Assembly (NCBI GenBank): GCA_013407085.1
Contig: JACCGJ010018522.1
Coordinates: 1-64,000, forward strand
Length of the DNA: 64,000 nt
DNA from: Atriophallophorus winterbourni
Taxonomy: Eukaryota; Platyhelminthes; Trematoda; Plagiorchiida; Microphallidae
Direction of reading: 5' to 3'
Every line of letters starts with the position of its first letter. Positions within the stretch are counted from its first letter, which is position 1. Of this stretch, positions 8,716 through 20,685 are shown piece after piece. Both the position numbers and the translations under genes were made by a program. The notes beneath the pieces are model-generated. The model was not told the origin of the DNA and did no database searches. It saw only the letters and a program-made list of their open reading frames with translations.

Positions 8716-10465
8716 TTATAAAAGACATTCGCATTCACTGCGCGAGACATTGGTGAATCTGTCCACAATGAATATAATCTTGATGTCGTAGATTCCCATT
8801 TTTGATACGACTGAAATAGAAACTTGCAAATTAGAAACTCAGAAAAAAACTTTTATCACTTCTCAATCAAGAGGTGTATCATCAATAATATAAAAAATGT
8901 TCATTTTCACTTACAAGAGCAATCTATTAGGCTTCTTGGAAAAAGTCTGCAAAAAATAAAATGGTTTGTCATTTAATCAGATAGGGGCGAAGTTTTAGGG
9001 CAATGATCCCAAGAGATTTAGCATCACAAACATATTAGAAGCACGCTTACCGGTTTCGATGTTGGCAACCTGCAACGGTAGATCTTGAATTAGGACACGT
9101 AAAATCAGTAATTTTCTTATCACAGGTCAACAGCAGAACTGATGAGCATCATGTTGAATAACGACTTACATTCAAGACCCATCGCTAAGGATCCGATCCA
9201 GCGGCACACCTGAAAACAACTAGCGTTTAATATGATACATCTACTTCAGTACATTGAATTGATATCACGAACATCAAGTGAACTATGCGAACATCATCAT
9301 AAACTTACCAGTTGACCAGTTCTGTAACGGAAAAGCTTTTTTATTAAAAGCTCAGATAGGGGCGAAGTTTTAGGGCAATGATCCCGAAAGATTTAGCATC
9401 ACAAACATATTGGAAGTACACTTACCGGCTTTTTGGAACAGAGTTCGACGCTGGCAACCTGCAACCGTAGAGCTCGAATTAGGACACGTAAAATCAGGAA
9501 ATGTTCTTATCACAGGTCAACAGCAGAACTGATAAGCATCATATTGAATATCGACTTACATTCAAGACCCATCGCTAAGGATCCGATCCAGCGGCACACC
9601 TGAAAATAACTAGCGTTTAATATGATACATCTACTTCAGTAAATTGAATTGATATCACGAACATCATCATAGACTTACCATTTGACCAGTTCTGTAACGG
9701 AAAAGTTTGTTTATTAAAAGCTCAGATAGGGGCGAAGTTTTAGGGCAATGATCCCGAAAGATTTAGCATCACAAACATATTGGAAGTACACTTACCGGCT
9801 TTTGGGAACAGAGTTCGACGCTGGCAACCTGCAACCGTAGAGCTCGAATTAGGACACGTAAAATCAGTAAATCTTTTTATCACAGGTCAACAGCAGAACT
9901 GATAAGCATCATATTGAATATCGACTTACATTCAAGACCCATCGCTAAGGATCCGATCCAGCGGCACACCTGAAAATAACTAGCGTTTAATATGATACAT
10001 CTACTTCAGTAAATTGAATTGATATCACGAACATCATCATAGACTTACCATTTGACCAGTTCTGTAACGGAAAAGTTTGTTTATTAAAAGCTCAGATAGG
10101 GGCGAAGTTTTAGGGCAATGGTCCCGAAAGATTTAGCATCACAAAGATATTGGAATTACACTTTCATTTTATTGACGTACATGGATTAAAACTCAACGAT
10201 TCCGCACCTCTAATCCTGGGAGTAAAATTGATGTTTGTTAACTTCATTCGTGAGCAATATAAATTCAGAAGCTGAAATAAAAAACTGTGGTTGACACACA
10301 TTTAAAAATTCAGATTCATGAATGAAGTCAAATAAATCAGGGTAGGCAAGGAACATCATGGCAAACACTCACGTGGTCGGCGAGGCGAAACACAACGACT
10401 GAATTTACAACGACCAAATTAAAACAAATAAAAATATTATTAATTACGATAAACATTATTGTCAT
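8716..10465 (-). CDS. Candidate micro-exon gene, copy 2 (three cassettes)
   Basis: Same arrangement as copy 1. Signal exon 10465-10373. 13-nt exons at 10061-10049, 9691-9679 and 9321-9309; 40-nt exons at 9969-9930, 9599-9560 and 9209-9170; 33-nt exons at 9828-9796 and 9458-9426; the 19-nt variant at 9069-9051; a 32-nt exon at 8946-8915; a terminal exon from 8810 with stop at 8718-8716. Two of the 13-nt exons read AACTGGTCAAATG rather than AACTGGTCAACTG. One 33-nt exon has an A-to-C change that is silent only in the frame giving SSNSVPKS. Splice sites are preserved in all copies. Splicing and expression are unproven. Confidence 0.5.
8979..10165. repeat. Micro-exon cassette array, unit 2
   Basis: Repeat starts at 8978, 9353, 9723 and 10093 (spacings 375, 370, 370). 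The two inner repeats both lack the 20-bp piece and share the same E13 variant, so one is probably a copy of the other. Confidence 0.9.
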
Positions 10466-10909
10466 GAAATGCTTTGATGTGACAACCGTTTAAATAATAT
10501 TAAATTATTGTATAATAATATTTTTTATTAAGATTCGTTTAATTAATATACATATTATATTCACTTCAGTTCAGTTACTAGGCAGAGGACTGTAAATATC
10601 TGAAATGCCAATCTAGCTTCCAGAATTTCTGTCGGCAAAGGCTTTAAGGAAGCGCCCACCCCATCCAAAGATGGTTCATTGTTCTTTTGTATCTTCGTCG
10701 AATGCGATTTTATTATCGAGTAAATAGGGTGCAAAACTCATATCTAATAATTTTAATGAAACATGAGACCGCTGTTTAATATTGTAATCAGTTGAAGGAT
10801 TTTATTGGGATGCGATATGTGGAAACGACAGATTTGTAAATAGTGAAAAGGGTAATTATCTTCAAAGTTGAAGATGGTTAAATTCTTCGAACTATAGTAA
10901 TTTGCACAG

Positions 10910-11148
10910 TTGTGCACGTATGTGCAATTGTGCAGCATTTCTGTGCTGTGCGGCTAACATCGTGCTAAATCGATTGGCCAACGGTAGTGAGCTTCGTGCT
11001 GAAACATGCTGCAGTCTCACTACCATTTATATTTCCTTTCTCATATCTGTCTAGGCCTGGGCAACCTGAAATTATCGTAGCCCATGTGCAGTCTTTCACT
11101 GCACGGCACCTCAACTGGATCAGGCTTGTGCTTTCATACATACATACA
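10910..11148 (+). repeat. SINE-like dispersed repeat, copy in unit 2
   Basis: Carried along with the tandem unit; differs from the unit 1 copy at only two or three positions. Confidence 0.75.
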
Positions 11149-11236
11149 ATTTGTACAGTTTTATATTTGTATTATCTTAATTCGTTAACTTAGACAAATT
11201 GGTAAAACCGAACACGCATTCGATTCGATTCGAGCC

Positions 11237-11863
11237 ATGAACCATGATACAAATTATGAAGACAAGAAAAAAGAGGATTTTATCAAACAATTCACATTCC
11301 TCTTTTTCGACAAGACAGATCCACGTCTCAGGTTTGCACAAATCGAAGCTGTATTCGAGTAATACCGTTTTCGAACGCAATGCACACGCTACAACAGTGT
11401 TGTTGGAATGCTTCCAACCTACAACGCCAGAGAAGTTTCTGATTTAGTTTATGATCAACATGCCACAGATCATTACGTTAAACTCAAATCTGTGATTATC
11501 TCATATATTGGTTCAACCGATGAGCAAAACTTGCGAAAACTCTTATCCAGCTGTGAGCTAGGAGATCGTAAAACTTCACAACACTTATGTCTTTTGTTAC
11601 AGTTACAGAGTACACAGAAGGTTGACGAACCCGTCCTACGAAAGATCTGGTTCCCGAGTTTGTTAAACGTTATGCGCAAAGTTCCGGTTATTATGAAAAA
11701 CGACAGTAACCTAGACAAGCTTGCTCAAGTTGCAGATAAAGTCTATGACATCTCTCATAATACATCAATCTGCGCGGTCAGCCAAGCAACTTCCAACTCT
11801 TGTACTTCTAACGCAGATTTGAACAAGGATATATCTTATTTGAAATCCCGGATCAGTGAATAG
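11237..11863 (+). pseudogene. gag: Gypsy gag remnant, unit 2
   Basis: Same as the unit 1 copy, with the same in-frame TAA at 11360-11362. Confidence 0.8.
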
Positions 11864-12129
11864 ACTTTACAAATCTGGCAGTTAAACAAAAGTCAAAGCC
11901 GTCCTCGCCATGGAAAGAACACCATGCAGCACCACGATAAACGAAGCCGCTAAGCCAGGCAGTAGAAACGGCGGCTCTGTCTGGCAATAAAACCAGCCGC
12001 TTATTCTATTTACTGATGGTTCAACAAAGATGCGTTTCCTGAGCGTCATCCCACCCACAAACTCGGGACGCAGAAACCACTCTTCCTTGACCCTACCAGC
12101 AGCCAACGATCACTCTCGATCGACCTCGG

Positions 12130-13052
12130 TCAGCGACGTAACATTCGCTGGATCTCAACTGTTTCCGATGTCAGAAACTCTATCCTGGAAGCCGATTTTC
12201 TCTCACACTTTCATCTTTCAGTCAACATGAGTAGACAAAACCTCATTGACAATGTCACAAAAATTAAGGCCATCGGCAATTTGTGTAATTCACCCATACA
12301 ATCTATCCGAGTCCTGATTCCAGATGTTGCACCGAAATACTTTTCTCTCATGAGCGAATTTTCAGATAACTTCAAACCTTGTGTACACGACACTCCTCTG
12401 AAGCATTTAATCAAACACCAAATTTCAACCCGTTGACCCCCGGTTTTAGTAGATTAGGCAGAATTGCACCCAACAAACTTGAAGATGCCAAACGAAAATT
12501 CTAGCATGTAAAGCAACTCGGAATAATAGTCCATCAATTGTACCTTGAGCCACACCTCTTTTAACGAATAAAGTTCTCTTCTTCTTCTTCTTCTTCTTTA
12601 CATGGTGGACAAAAACAAACCGGACGCCTGGTGTCCATGTTGCGATTATCGTGCTTTAAATCGTGTAACGATCCCAGATCGATATCTTATTTCGCACATG
12701 CATTACTTTGCACTGTCTCTTCACGGAAAATGTGTTCTTGATTTTGAATTTATTTCGCGCATATCATCAAATTCCCGTGGCTGACGAGGATATTACCAAA
12801 ACTGCCATCACCACTCGATTTGGTTTGTTCGAATTTCTCAGGATGCCATTTGGTCTACGCAATGCTGCACAGACTTTCCAGATATACATGGACCAAGTTT
12901 CCTTCGATCTATATTTCGTCTACGTGTATAATAATGATGTCATAATTGTGAGTACAACCCCCCTGAACATCTGTAGTGACGGTTCAAATATTCAATCAAT
13001 AGTAATCAATAATTTTGTAATTCAAATTTTCTTGTTGTTAGCCTCACATTAA
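12130..13052 (+). pseudogene. pol: Gypsy pol remnant, unit 2
   Basis: Same content, frameshift, YNND box and (CTT)n insertion as in unit 1; the nucleotide sequence is essentially identical. Confidence 0.85.
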
Positions 13053-13066
13053 TTACAATATACTCT

Positions 13067-13920
13067 TTGTCTACGCACAATTTTCGTTTTTCTGTGGTTG
13101 TCTGGGAGTCGAAATTGTATGTGGATATCCAGTTTGGTCTGTCCATAGCAGCTTGTTTGATGTCGTTTCAGCTAAGTCCACACCTGCAGATTTCCTCTTC
13201 ACACGAGCGATTCCAAGATAGTCATGGGCGTCCGACCCTCTCTTCCGATTGAGTTTTCCACCATAGCCATGATCGTGATGTCATCATAAGGTTCTGCAAG
13301 GGTCCCAACCCATTCCACCTCTTCTACTGATCTGCTGGCCGTCGGTCCTCGGCAGCACTCTGTCAACAGGTCATTGATTCTTTATCTTTTCTGCCCTGTT
13401 AACCCCAATAATTGACAAAGGCAATTATTGTGAAATGATTGCAAGCGGCCAGTAACTTTTTTCTGTCACTTATAAAGCTATGCGCCACTGTTTCCGATCC
13501 ATAGATTAGCACGGATTTGACGACGTTGCTTCTGAATATACGGACTTTCGTGCGTTTTGATAGAACCCTTTCGACTTCCTCAAATGGGTTTTCCAAAAGC
13601 TATGAACGCGTATCTTGCTTTGCCGTGAATTCTGGCGACTATGTCTTCTTCGTTCGTGCCAACACTATTGAAACAAGGCTGCCGAGGTCGACGAATTGCG
13701 TACGGTCTTTGACTGCTTTTTTTACTCATGATTGTGATGATGGTTTGCTCATCAGGTTAGCACACGTAGACTTTCTGTTTTTTAGTTATTCACGCGTAGT
13801 CCCTGCATATGAAGCAAGTGTGGCTAGTCTATCGGTCTTTCTCTGAAGACGTTGGTGGTCACGTGATATCAAGCAACATCATCAGCGTATTCCAGCCAAG
13901 TCCAACTTCTTGGCAAACAT
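13067..13920 (-). pseudogene. RTE 3' end, unit 2 (indel-rich copy)
   Basis: As in unit 1, with its own different set of small indels from about 13206, including extended homopolymers. Near the junction the minus strand reads EYADDV, the expected catalytic box. Confidence 0.8.
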
Positions 13921-15041
13921 CCCACCATGTGAACATTTCTTAACGGTTTGCGAATGGATTTGCAGACAGCATACGGCCTCAGTTCTTCAAGCCAGTGCTC
14001 GGGTTCATATCAAACAGAAGTAGGCTGAGATATGCGCCAGGACATCTCGAGCAATTCAGCGATACTCAACTACGGAAAAATTGACGTTCTTAAAATCAAT
14101 TGCATATCTCCCGCTAAATAAATTCATTTGAATGTATTCTGCACTCTTCAGAATCTATCAAACTGACGATTGAGTGTTCGGACACCATCAGTGATACCTA
14201 ATCGCTCGCTGGCAGTAGTTCCGTACGTTGATACAGCCCGTCGTAGATTCCAATCCTAGTCTTAGAACTCCATCGACTTTCCCGTTATGTTCTCAATCTG
14301 GTAGCTAGTTTAACCTTAATAAGCATCATGTCTGCTATCAACAGAAAGCAACCGACGATGATTCCATTACTTGGAATTTGTAGTAGCCCAGCGTTTAGCT
14401 ACACGGTAAGCTAGCGTACAAACCATTCAACGCGGATGTTTGTATCTCACTCCATTATTCAGAAAATGCAAACTGAAACTATCTGAAAACATTCTGCTGT
14501 CCTCTGACGTTTCCTGTCAAAACGCATCGAGGGCATAGCCCCGGCTCTAGACAGGTGCCCCGATATGTATAGATACTTTGCGCACTATAGGTTGGACAAA
14601 TGACGCTTTGAACAATGGAATTGGTCGCCGATATCATTAAGATGACAACCTACAACGCAATAAACGCTCGTTTGAAAATAGACGACCTGCACAAAGGCGA
14701 CTGGTATACAGGTCGACCTCAGCCCAAAATTCTTTAGACCTGCTTTACCAGGCGTACATGGTACTACTTGAATAATTACACATCAATGTTGAAATGTGCG
14801 TATATAAACCGCCGTTAATTCATAAATTCAGAGATTCATGAGCTCTGTTTACGCTCAGACATTAATCCGACCAGCTCACTAAGCGATGGAGGTCCAGTCC
14901 TGTACGATCAGTCAATAATTGGTGTAAATTGTTTTGTAGCGCCACATGATGACTTCTAATATAGCAATCTGCATGGATAGCTCAACTTTTGAACTAAGGC
15001 CCGACAAAATGGAAGTACATTTGACTCGAATTGTTTATTCT

Positions 15042-17201
15042 TTATAAAAGACATTCGCATTCACTGCGCGAGACATTGGTGAATCTGTCCACAATGAATA
15101 TAATCTTGATGTCGTAGATTCCCATTTTTGATACGACTGAAATAGAAACTTGCAAATTAGAAACTCAGAAAAAAACTTTTATCACTTCTCAATCAAGAGG
15201 TGTATCATCAATAATATAAAAAATGTTCATTTTCACTTACAAGAGCAATCTATTAGGCTTCTTGGAAAAAGTCTGCAAAAAATAAAATGGTTTGTCATTT
15301 AATCAGATAGGGGCGAAGTTTTAGGGCAATGATCCCAAGAGATTTAGCATCACAAACATATTAGAAGCACGCTTACCGGTTTCGATGTTGGCAACCTGCA
15401 ACGGTAGATCTTGAATTAGGACACGTAAAATCAGTAATTTTCTTATCACAGGTCAACAGCAGAACTGATGAGCATCATGTTGAATAACGACTTACATTCA
15501 AGACCCATCGCTAAGGATCCGATCCAGCGGCACACCTGAAAACAACTAGCGTTTAATATGATACATCTACTTCAGTACATTGAATTGATATCACGAACAT
15601 CAAGTGAACTATGCGAACATCATCATAAACTTACCAGTTGACCAGTTCTGTAACGGAAAAGCTTTTTTATTAAAAGCTCAGATAGGGGCGAAGTTTTAGG
15701 GCAATGATCCCGAAAGATTTAGCATCACAAACATATTGGAAGTACACTTACCGGCTTTTTGGAACAGAGTTCGACGCTGGCAACCTGCAACCGTAGAGCT
15801 CGAATTAGGACACGTAAAATCAGGAAATGTTCTTATCACAGGTCAACAGCAGAACTGATAAGCATCATATTGAATATCGACTTACATTCAAGACCCATCG
15901 CTAAGGATCCGATCCAGCGGCACACCTGAAAATAACTAGCGTTTAATATGATACATCTACTTCAGTAAATTGAATTGATATCACGAACATCAAGTGAACT
16001 ATGCGAACATCATCATAAACTTACCAGTTGACCAGTTCTGTAACGGAAAAGTTTGTTTATTAAAAGCTCAGATAGGGGCGAAGTTTTAGGGCAATGATCC
16101 CGAAAGATTTAGCATCACAAACATATTGGAAGTACACTTACCGGCTTTTGGGAACAGAGTTCGACGCTGGCAACCTGCAACCGTAGAGCTCGAATTAGGA
16201 CACGTAAAATCAGTAAATCTTTTTATCACAGGTCAACAGCAGAACTGATAAGCATCATATTGAATATCGACTTACATTCAAGACCCATCGCTAAGGATCC
16301 GATCCAGCGGCACACCTGAAAATAACTAGCGTTTAATATGATACATCTACTTCAGTAAATTGAATTGATATCACGAACATCATCATAGACTTACCATTTG
16401 ACCAGTTCTGTAACGGAAAAGTTTGTTTATTAAAAGCTCAGATAGGGGCGAAGTTTTAGGGCAATGATCCCGAAAGATTTAGCATCACAAACATATTGGA
16501 AGTACACTTACCGGCTTTTGGGAACAGAGTTCGACGCTGGCAACCTGCAACCGTAGAGCTCGAATTAGGACACGTAAAATCAGTAAATCTTTTTATCACA
16601 GGTCAACAGCAGAACTGATAAGCATCATATTGACTATCGACTTACATTCAAGACCCATCGCTAAGGATCCGATCCAGCGGCACACCTGAAAATAACTAGC
16701 GTTTAATATGATACATCTACTTCAGTAAATTGAATTGATATCACGAACATCAAGTGAACTATGCGAACATCATCATAAACTTACCAGTTGACCAGTTCTG
16801 TAACGGAAAAGTTTGTTTATTAAAAGCTCAGATAGGGGCGAAGTTTTAGGGCAATGGTCCCGAAAGATTTAGCATCACAAAGATATTGGAATTACACTTT
16901 CATTTTATTGACGTACATGGATTAAAACTCAACGATTCCGCACCTCTAATCCTGGGAGTAAAATTGATGTTTGTTAACTTCATTCGTGAGCAATATAAAT
17001 TCAGAAGCTGAAATAAAAAACTGTGGTTGACACACATTTAAAAATTCAGATTCATGAATGAAGTCAAATAAATCAGGGTAGGCAAGGAACATCATGGCAA
17101 ACACTCACGTGGTCGGCGAGGCGAAACACAACGACTGAATTTACAACGACCAAATTAAAACAAATAAAAATATTATTAATTACGATAAACATTATTGTCA
17201 T
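15042..17201 (-). CDS. Candidate micro-exon gene, copy 3 (four cassettes)
   Basis: Same arrangement again, with four 13-nt exons (16797-16785, 16407-16395, 16037-16025, 15647-15635) and matching 40-nt and 33/19-nt exons. Signal exon 17201-17109, 32-nt exon 15272-15241, terminal exon from 15136 with stop at 15044-15042. Exon 1, the 32-nt exon and the terminal exon are identical to copies 1 and 2, so the copies differ mainly in cassette number. In the preferred frame each extra cassette adds 78 nt, or 26 residues. Confidence 0.5.
15304..16900. repeat. Micro-exon cassette array, unit 3
   Basis: Repeat starts at 15304, 15679, 16069, 16439 and 16829 (spacings 375, 390, 370, 390), so there is one more repeat than in unit 2 and two more than in unit 1. 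Confidence 0.9.
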
Positions 17202-17645
17202 GAAATGCTTTGATGTGACAACCGTTTAAATAATATTAAATTATTGTATAATAATATTTTTTATTAAGATTCGTTTAATTAATATACATATTATATTCAC
17301 TTCAGTTCAGTTACTAGGCAGAGGACTGTAAATATCTGAAATGCCAATCTAGCTTCCAGAATTTCTGTCGGCAAAGGCTTTAAGGAAGCGCCCACCCCAT
17401 CCAAAGATGGTTCATTGTTCTTTTGTATCTTCGTCGAATGCGATTTTATTATCGAGTAAATAGGGTGCAAAACTCATATCTAATAATTTTAATGAAACAT
17501 GAGACCGCTGTTTAATATTGTAATCAGTTGAAGGATTTTATTGGGATGCGATATGTGGAAACGACAGATTTGTAAATAGTGAAAAGGGTAATTATCTTCA
17601 AAGTTGAAGATGGTTAAATTCTTCGAACTATAGTAATTTGCACAG

Positions 17646-17884
17646 TTGTGCACGTATGTGCAATTGTGCAGCATTTCTGTGCTGTGCGGCTAACATCGTG
17701 CTAAATCGATTGGCCAACGGTAGTGAGCTTCGTGCTGAAACATGCTGCAGTCTCACTACCATTTATATTTCCTTTCTCATATCTGTCTAGGCCTGGGCAA
17801 CCTGAAATTATCGTAGCCCATGTGCAGTCTTTCACTGCACGGCACCTCAACTGGATCAGGCTTGTGCTTTCATACATACATACA
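17646..17884 (+). repeat. SINE-like dispersed repeat, copy in unit 3
   Basis: Carried along with the tandem unit. It abuts the remaining end of the Gypsy left LTR. Confidence 0.75.
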
Positions 17885-17972
17885 ATTTGTACAGTTTTAT
17901 ATTTGTACTATCTTAATTCGTTAACTTAGACAAATTGGTAAAACCGAACACGCATTCGATTCGATTCGAGCC

Positions 17973-18599
17973 ATGAACCATGATACAAATTATGAAGACA
18001 AGAAAAAAGATGATTTTATCAAACAATTCACATTCCTCTTTTTCGACAAGACAGATCCACGTCTCAGGTTTGCACAAATCGAAGCTGTATTCGAGTAATA
18101 CCGTTTTCGAACGCAATGCACACGCCACAACAGTGTTGTTGGAATGCTTCCAACCTACAACGCCAGAGAAGTTTCTGATTTAGTTTATGATCAACATGCC
18201 ACAGATCATTACGTTAAACTCAAATCTGTGATTATCTCATATATTGGTTCAACCGATGAGCAAAACTTGCGAAAACTCTTATCCAGCTGTGAGCTAGGAG
18301 ATCGTAAAACTTCACAACACTTATGTCTTTTGTTACAGTTACAGAGTACACAGAAGGTTGACGAACCCGTCCTACGAAAGATCTGGTTCCCGAGTTTGTT
18401 AAACGTTATGCGCAAAGTTCCGGTTATTATGAAAAACGACAGTAACCTAGACAAGCTTGCTCAAGTTGCAGATAAAGTCTATGACATCTCTCATAATACA
18501 TCAATCTGCGCGGTCAGCCAAGCAACTTCCAACTCTTGTACTTCTAACGCAGATTTGAACAAGGATATATCTTATTTGAAATCCCGGATCAGTGAATAG
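17973..18599 (+). pseudogene. gag: Gypsy gag remnant, unit 3 (start of the nested Gypsy element)
   Basis: Same as the other two, stop at 18096-18098. In this unit the element continues: its RNase H, integrase and right LTR are found at 25.8-30.65 kb, separated by later LINE insertions. Confidence 0.8.
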
Positions 18600-18865
18600 A
18601 CTTTACAAATCTGGCAGTTAAACAAAAGTCAAAGCCGTCCTCGCCATGGAAAGAACACCATGCAGCACCACGATAAACGAAGCCGCTAAGCCAGGCAGTA
18701 GAAACGGCGGCTCTGTCTGGCAATAAAACCAGCCGCTTATTCTATTTACTGATGGTTCAACAAAGATGCGTTTCCTGAGCGTCATCCCACCCACAAACTC
18801 GGGACGCAGAAACCACTCTTCCTTGACCCTACCAGCAGCCAACGATCACTCTCGATCGACCTCGG

Positions 18866-19788
18866 TCAGCGACGTAACATTCGCTGGATCTCAACTGTTT
18901 CCGATGTCAGAAACTCTATCCTGGAAGCCGATTTTCTCTCACACTTTCATCTTTCAGTCAACATGAGTAGACAAAACCTCATTGACAATGTCACAAAAAT
19001 TAAGGCCATCGGCAATTTGTGTAATTCACCCATACAATCTATCCGAGTCCTGATTCCAGATGTTGCACCGAAATACTTTTCTCTCATGAGCGAATTTTCA
19101 GATAACTTCAAACCTTGTGTACACGACACTCCTCTGAAGCATTTAATCAAACACCAAATTTCAACCCGTTGACCCCCGGTTTTAGTAGATTAGGCAGAAT
19201 TGCACCCAACAAACTTGAAGATGCCAAACGAAAATTCTAGCATGTAAAGCAACTCGGAATAATAGTCCATCAATTGTACATTGAGCCACACCTCTTTTAA
19301 CGAATAAAGTTCTCTTCTTCTTCTTCTTCTTCTTTACATGGTGGACAAAAACAAACCGGACGCCTGGTGTCCATGTTGCGATTATCGTGCTTTAAATCGT
19401 GTAACGATCCCAGATCGATATCTTATTTCGCACATGCATTACTTTGCAATGTCTCTTCACGGAAAATGTGTTCTTGATTTTGAATTTATTTCGCGCATAT
19501 CATCAAATTCCTGTGGCTGACGAGGATATTACCAAAACTGCCATCACCACTCGATTTGGTTTGTTCGAATTTCTCAGGATGCCATTTGGTCTACGCAATG
19601 CTGCACAGACTTTCCAGATATACATGGACCAAGTTTCCTTCTATCTATATTTCGTCTACGTGTATAATAATGATGTCATAATTGTGAGTACAACCCCCCT
19701 GAACATCTGTAGTGACGGTTCAAATATTCAATCAATAGTAATCAATAATTTTGTAATTCAAATTTTCTTGTTGTTAGCCTCACATTAA
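18866..19788 (+). pseudogene. pol: Gypsy pol remnant, unit 3
   Basis: Same protease end, linker and RT pieces with the YNND box. The reading runs out at about 19.77 kb, where the antisense RTE begins. The part of pol between this point and the RNase H at 25.82 kb, roughly 150 residues, is missing. Confidence 0.85.
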
Positions 19789-19802
19789 TTACAATATACT
19801 CT

Positions 19803-20646
19803 TTGTCTACGCACAATTTTCGTTTTTCTGTGGTTGTCTGGGAGTCGAAATTGTATGTGGATATCCAGTTTGGTCTGTCCATAGCAGCTTGTTTGATGTC
19901 GTTTCAGCTAAGTCCACACCTGCAGATTTCCTCTTCACACGAGCGCTTCCAAGATAGTCTTGGGCGTCCGGCCCGTCTCTTCCCGATTGGGTTCCATACC
20001 AGAGCATGATGCGTGATGTTATCATAAGGTTTCCGCAAGGTGTGCCCAACCCATTTCCACTTTCTTCTACTGATCTGCTGGGCGATCGGGTCCTCGGCAG
20101 CAATCTGCCACAGGTCTTGATTCCTTATCTTTTCTGGCCATTTTACCCCAATAATTCGACAAAGGCAATTATTGTGGAATGATTGCAAGCGGCCAGTAGA
20201 TTTTTCTGTTACTCGCCAGGTTTCCGATCTATAGAGTAGCACGGATTTGACGTTGCTTCTGAATATACGGACTTTCGTGCGTTTTGATAGAACCTTCGAC
20301 TCCCAAATGGGTTTCAAAGCTATGAACGCGTATCTTGCTTTGCCGATTCTGGCGACTATGTCTTCGTTCGTGCCACCACTTATTGAAACAAGGCTGTCAA
20401 GTTAGACGAATTGCGTAACGTCTTTAACTGCTTTACCATTGATGGTGATTGATGGGTGCTCATCAGTTAGCACACGGAGGACTTCCGTTTTTTAGGTATT
20501 CACGCGTAGTCCTGCATATAAAGCAAAGTGTGCTAGTCTATCGGTCTTTCTCTGAAGACTTTGGGGGTCACGTGATATCAAGCAGACATCATCATCGTAT
20601 TCCAGATCCTCCAACTGGTCGGATTCCTTCCAATTGATACCAATCA
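19803..20646 (-). pseudogene. RTE LINE, 3' half of ORF2 (left of the CR1 insertion)
   Basis: Minus strand. 20317-19904 is open and reads SNVKSVLLYRSETWRVTEKS, WPEKIRNQDLWQIAAEDPIA, RRKWKWVGHTLRKP and GKRRAGRPRLSWKRS, the conserved C-end of RTE ORF2. Upstream, in other frames, come QLEDLEYDDDVCLIS (catalytic box YDDD rather than YADD, near 20.59 kb) and RKTDRLAHFALYAGLR with a stop soon after. It joins 23242-25815 as one element once the inserted CR1 is taken out. Confidence 0.85.
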
Positions 20647-20685
20647 TCTCACCTTTTACTGTCTGCTTCATTATCCAGTCTATTA
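20647..20685. repeat. Target-site duplication, left copy (39 bp)
   Basis: Runs from TCTCACC to CAGTCTATTA and matches 23203-23241 with two differences. It is part of the RTE coding sequence (…DWIMKQTVK on the minus strand), duplicated when the CR1-like element inserted. Confidence 0.9.

Larger units (their letters stand above)
7595..13920. repeat. Tandem segmental unit 2 (6,326 bp)
   Basis: Second copy of the unit. It carries one more internal cassette than unit 1. Its last ~700 bp (from about 13206) is again indel-rich relative to unit 3, while the preceding 5.6 kb is almost identical to units 1 and 3. Confidence 0.9.
13921..20646. repeat. Tandem segmental unit 3
   Basis: Third copy, with one more cassette than unit 2. 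Unlike units 1 and 2 it is not followed by another unit start: the RTE at its end continues into the rest of that element beyond 23.2 kb. It may therefore be the ancestral right edge from which the other copies were made. Its RTE end is cleaner than in units 1 and 2. Confidence 0.85.
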
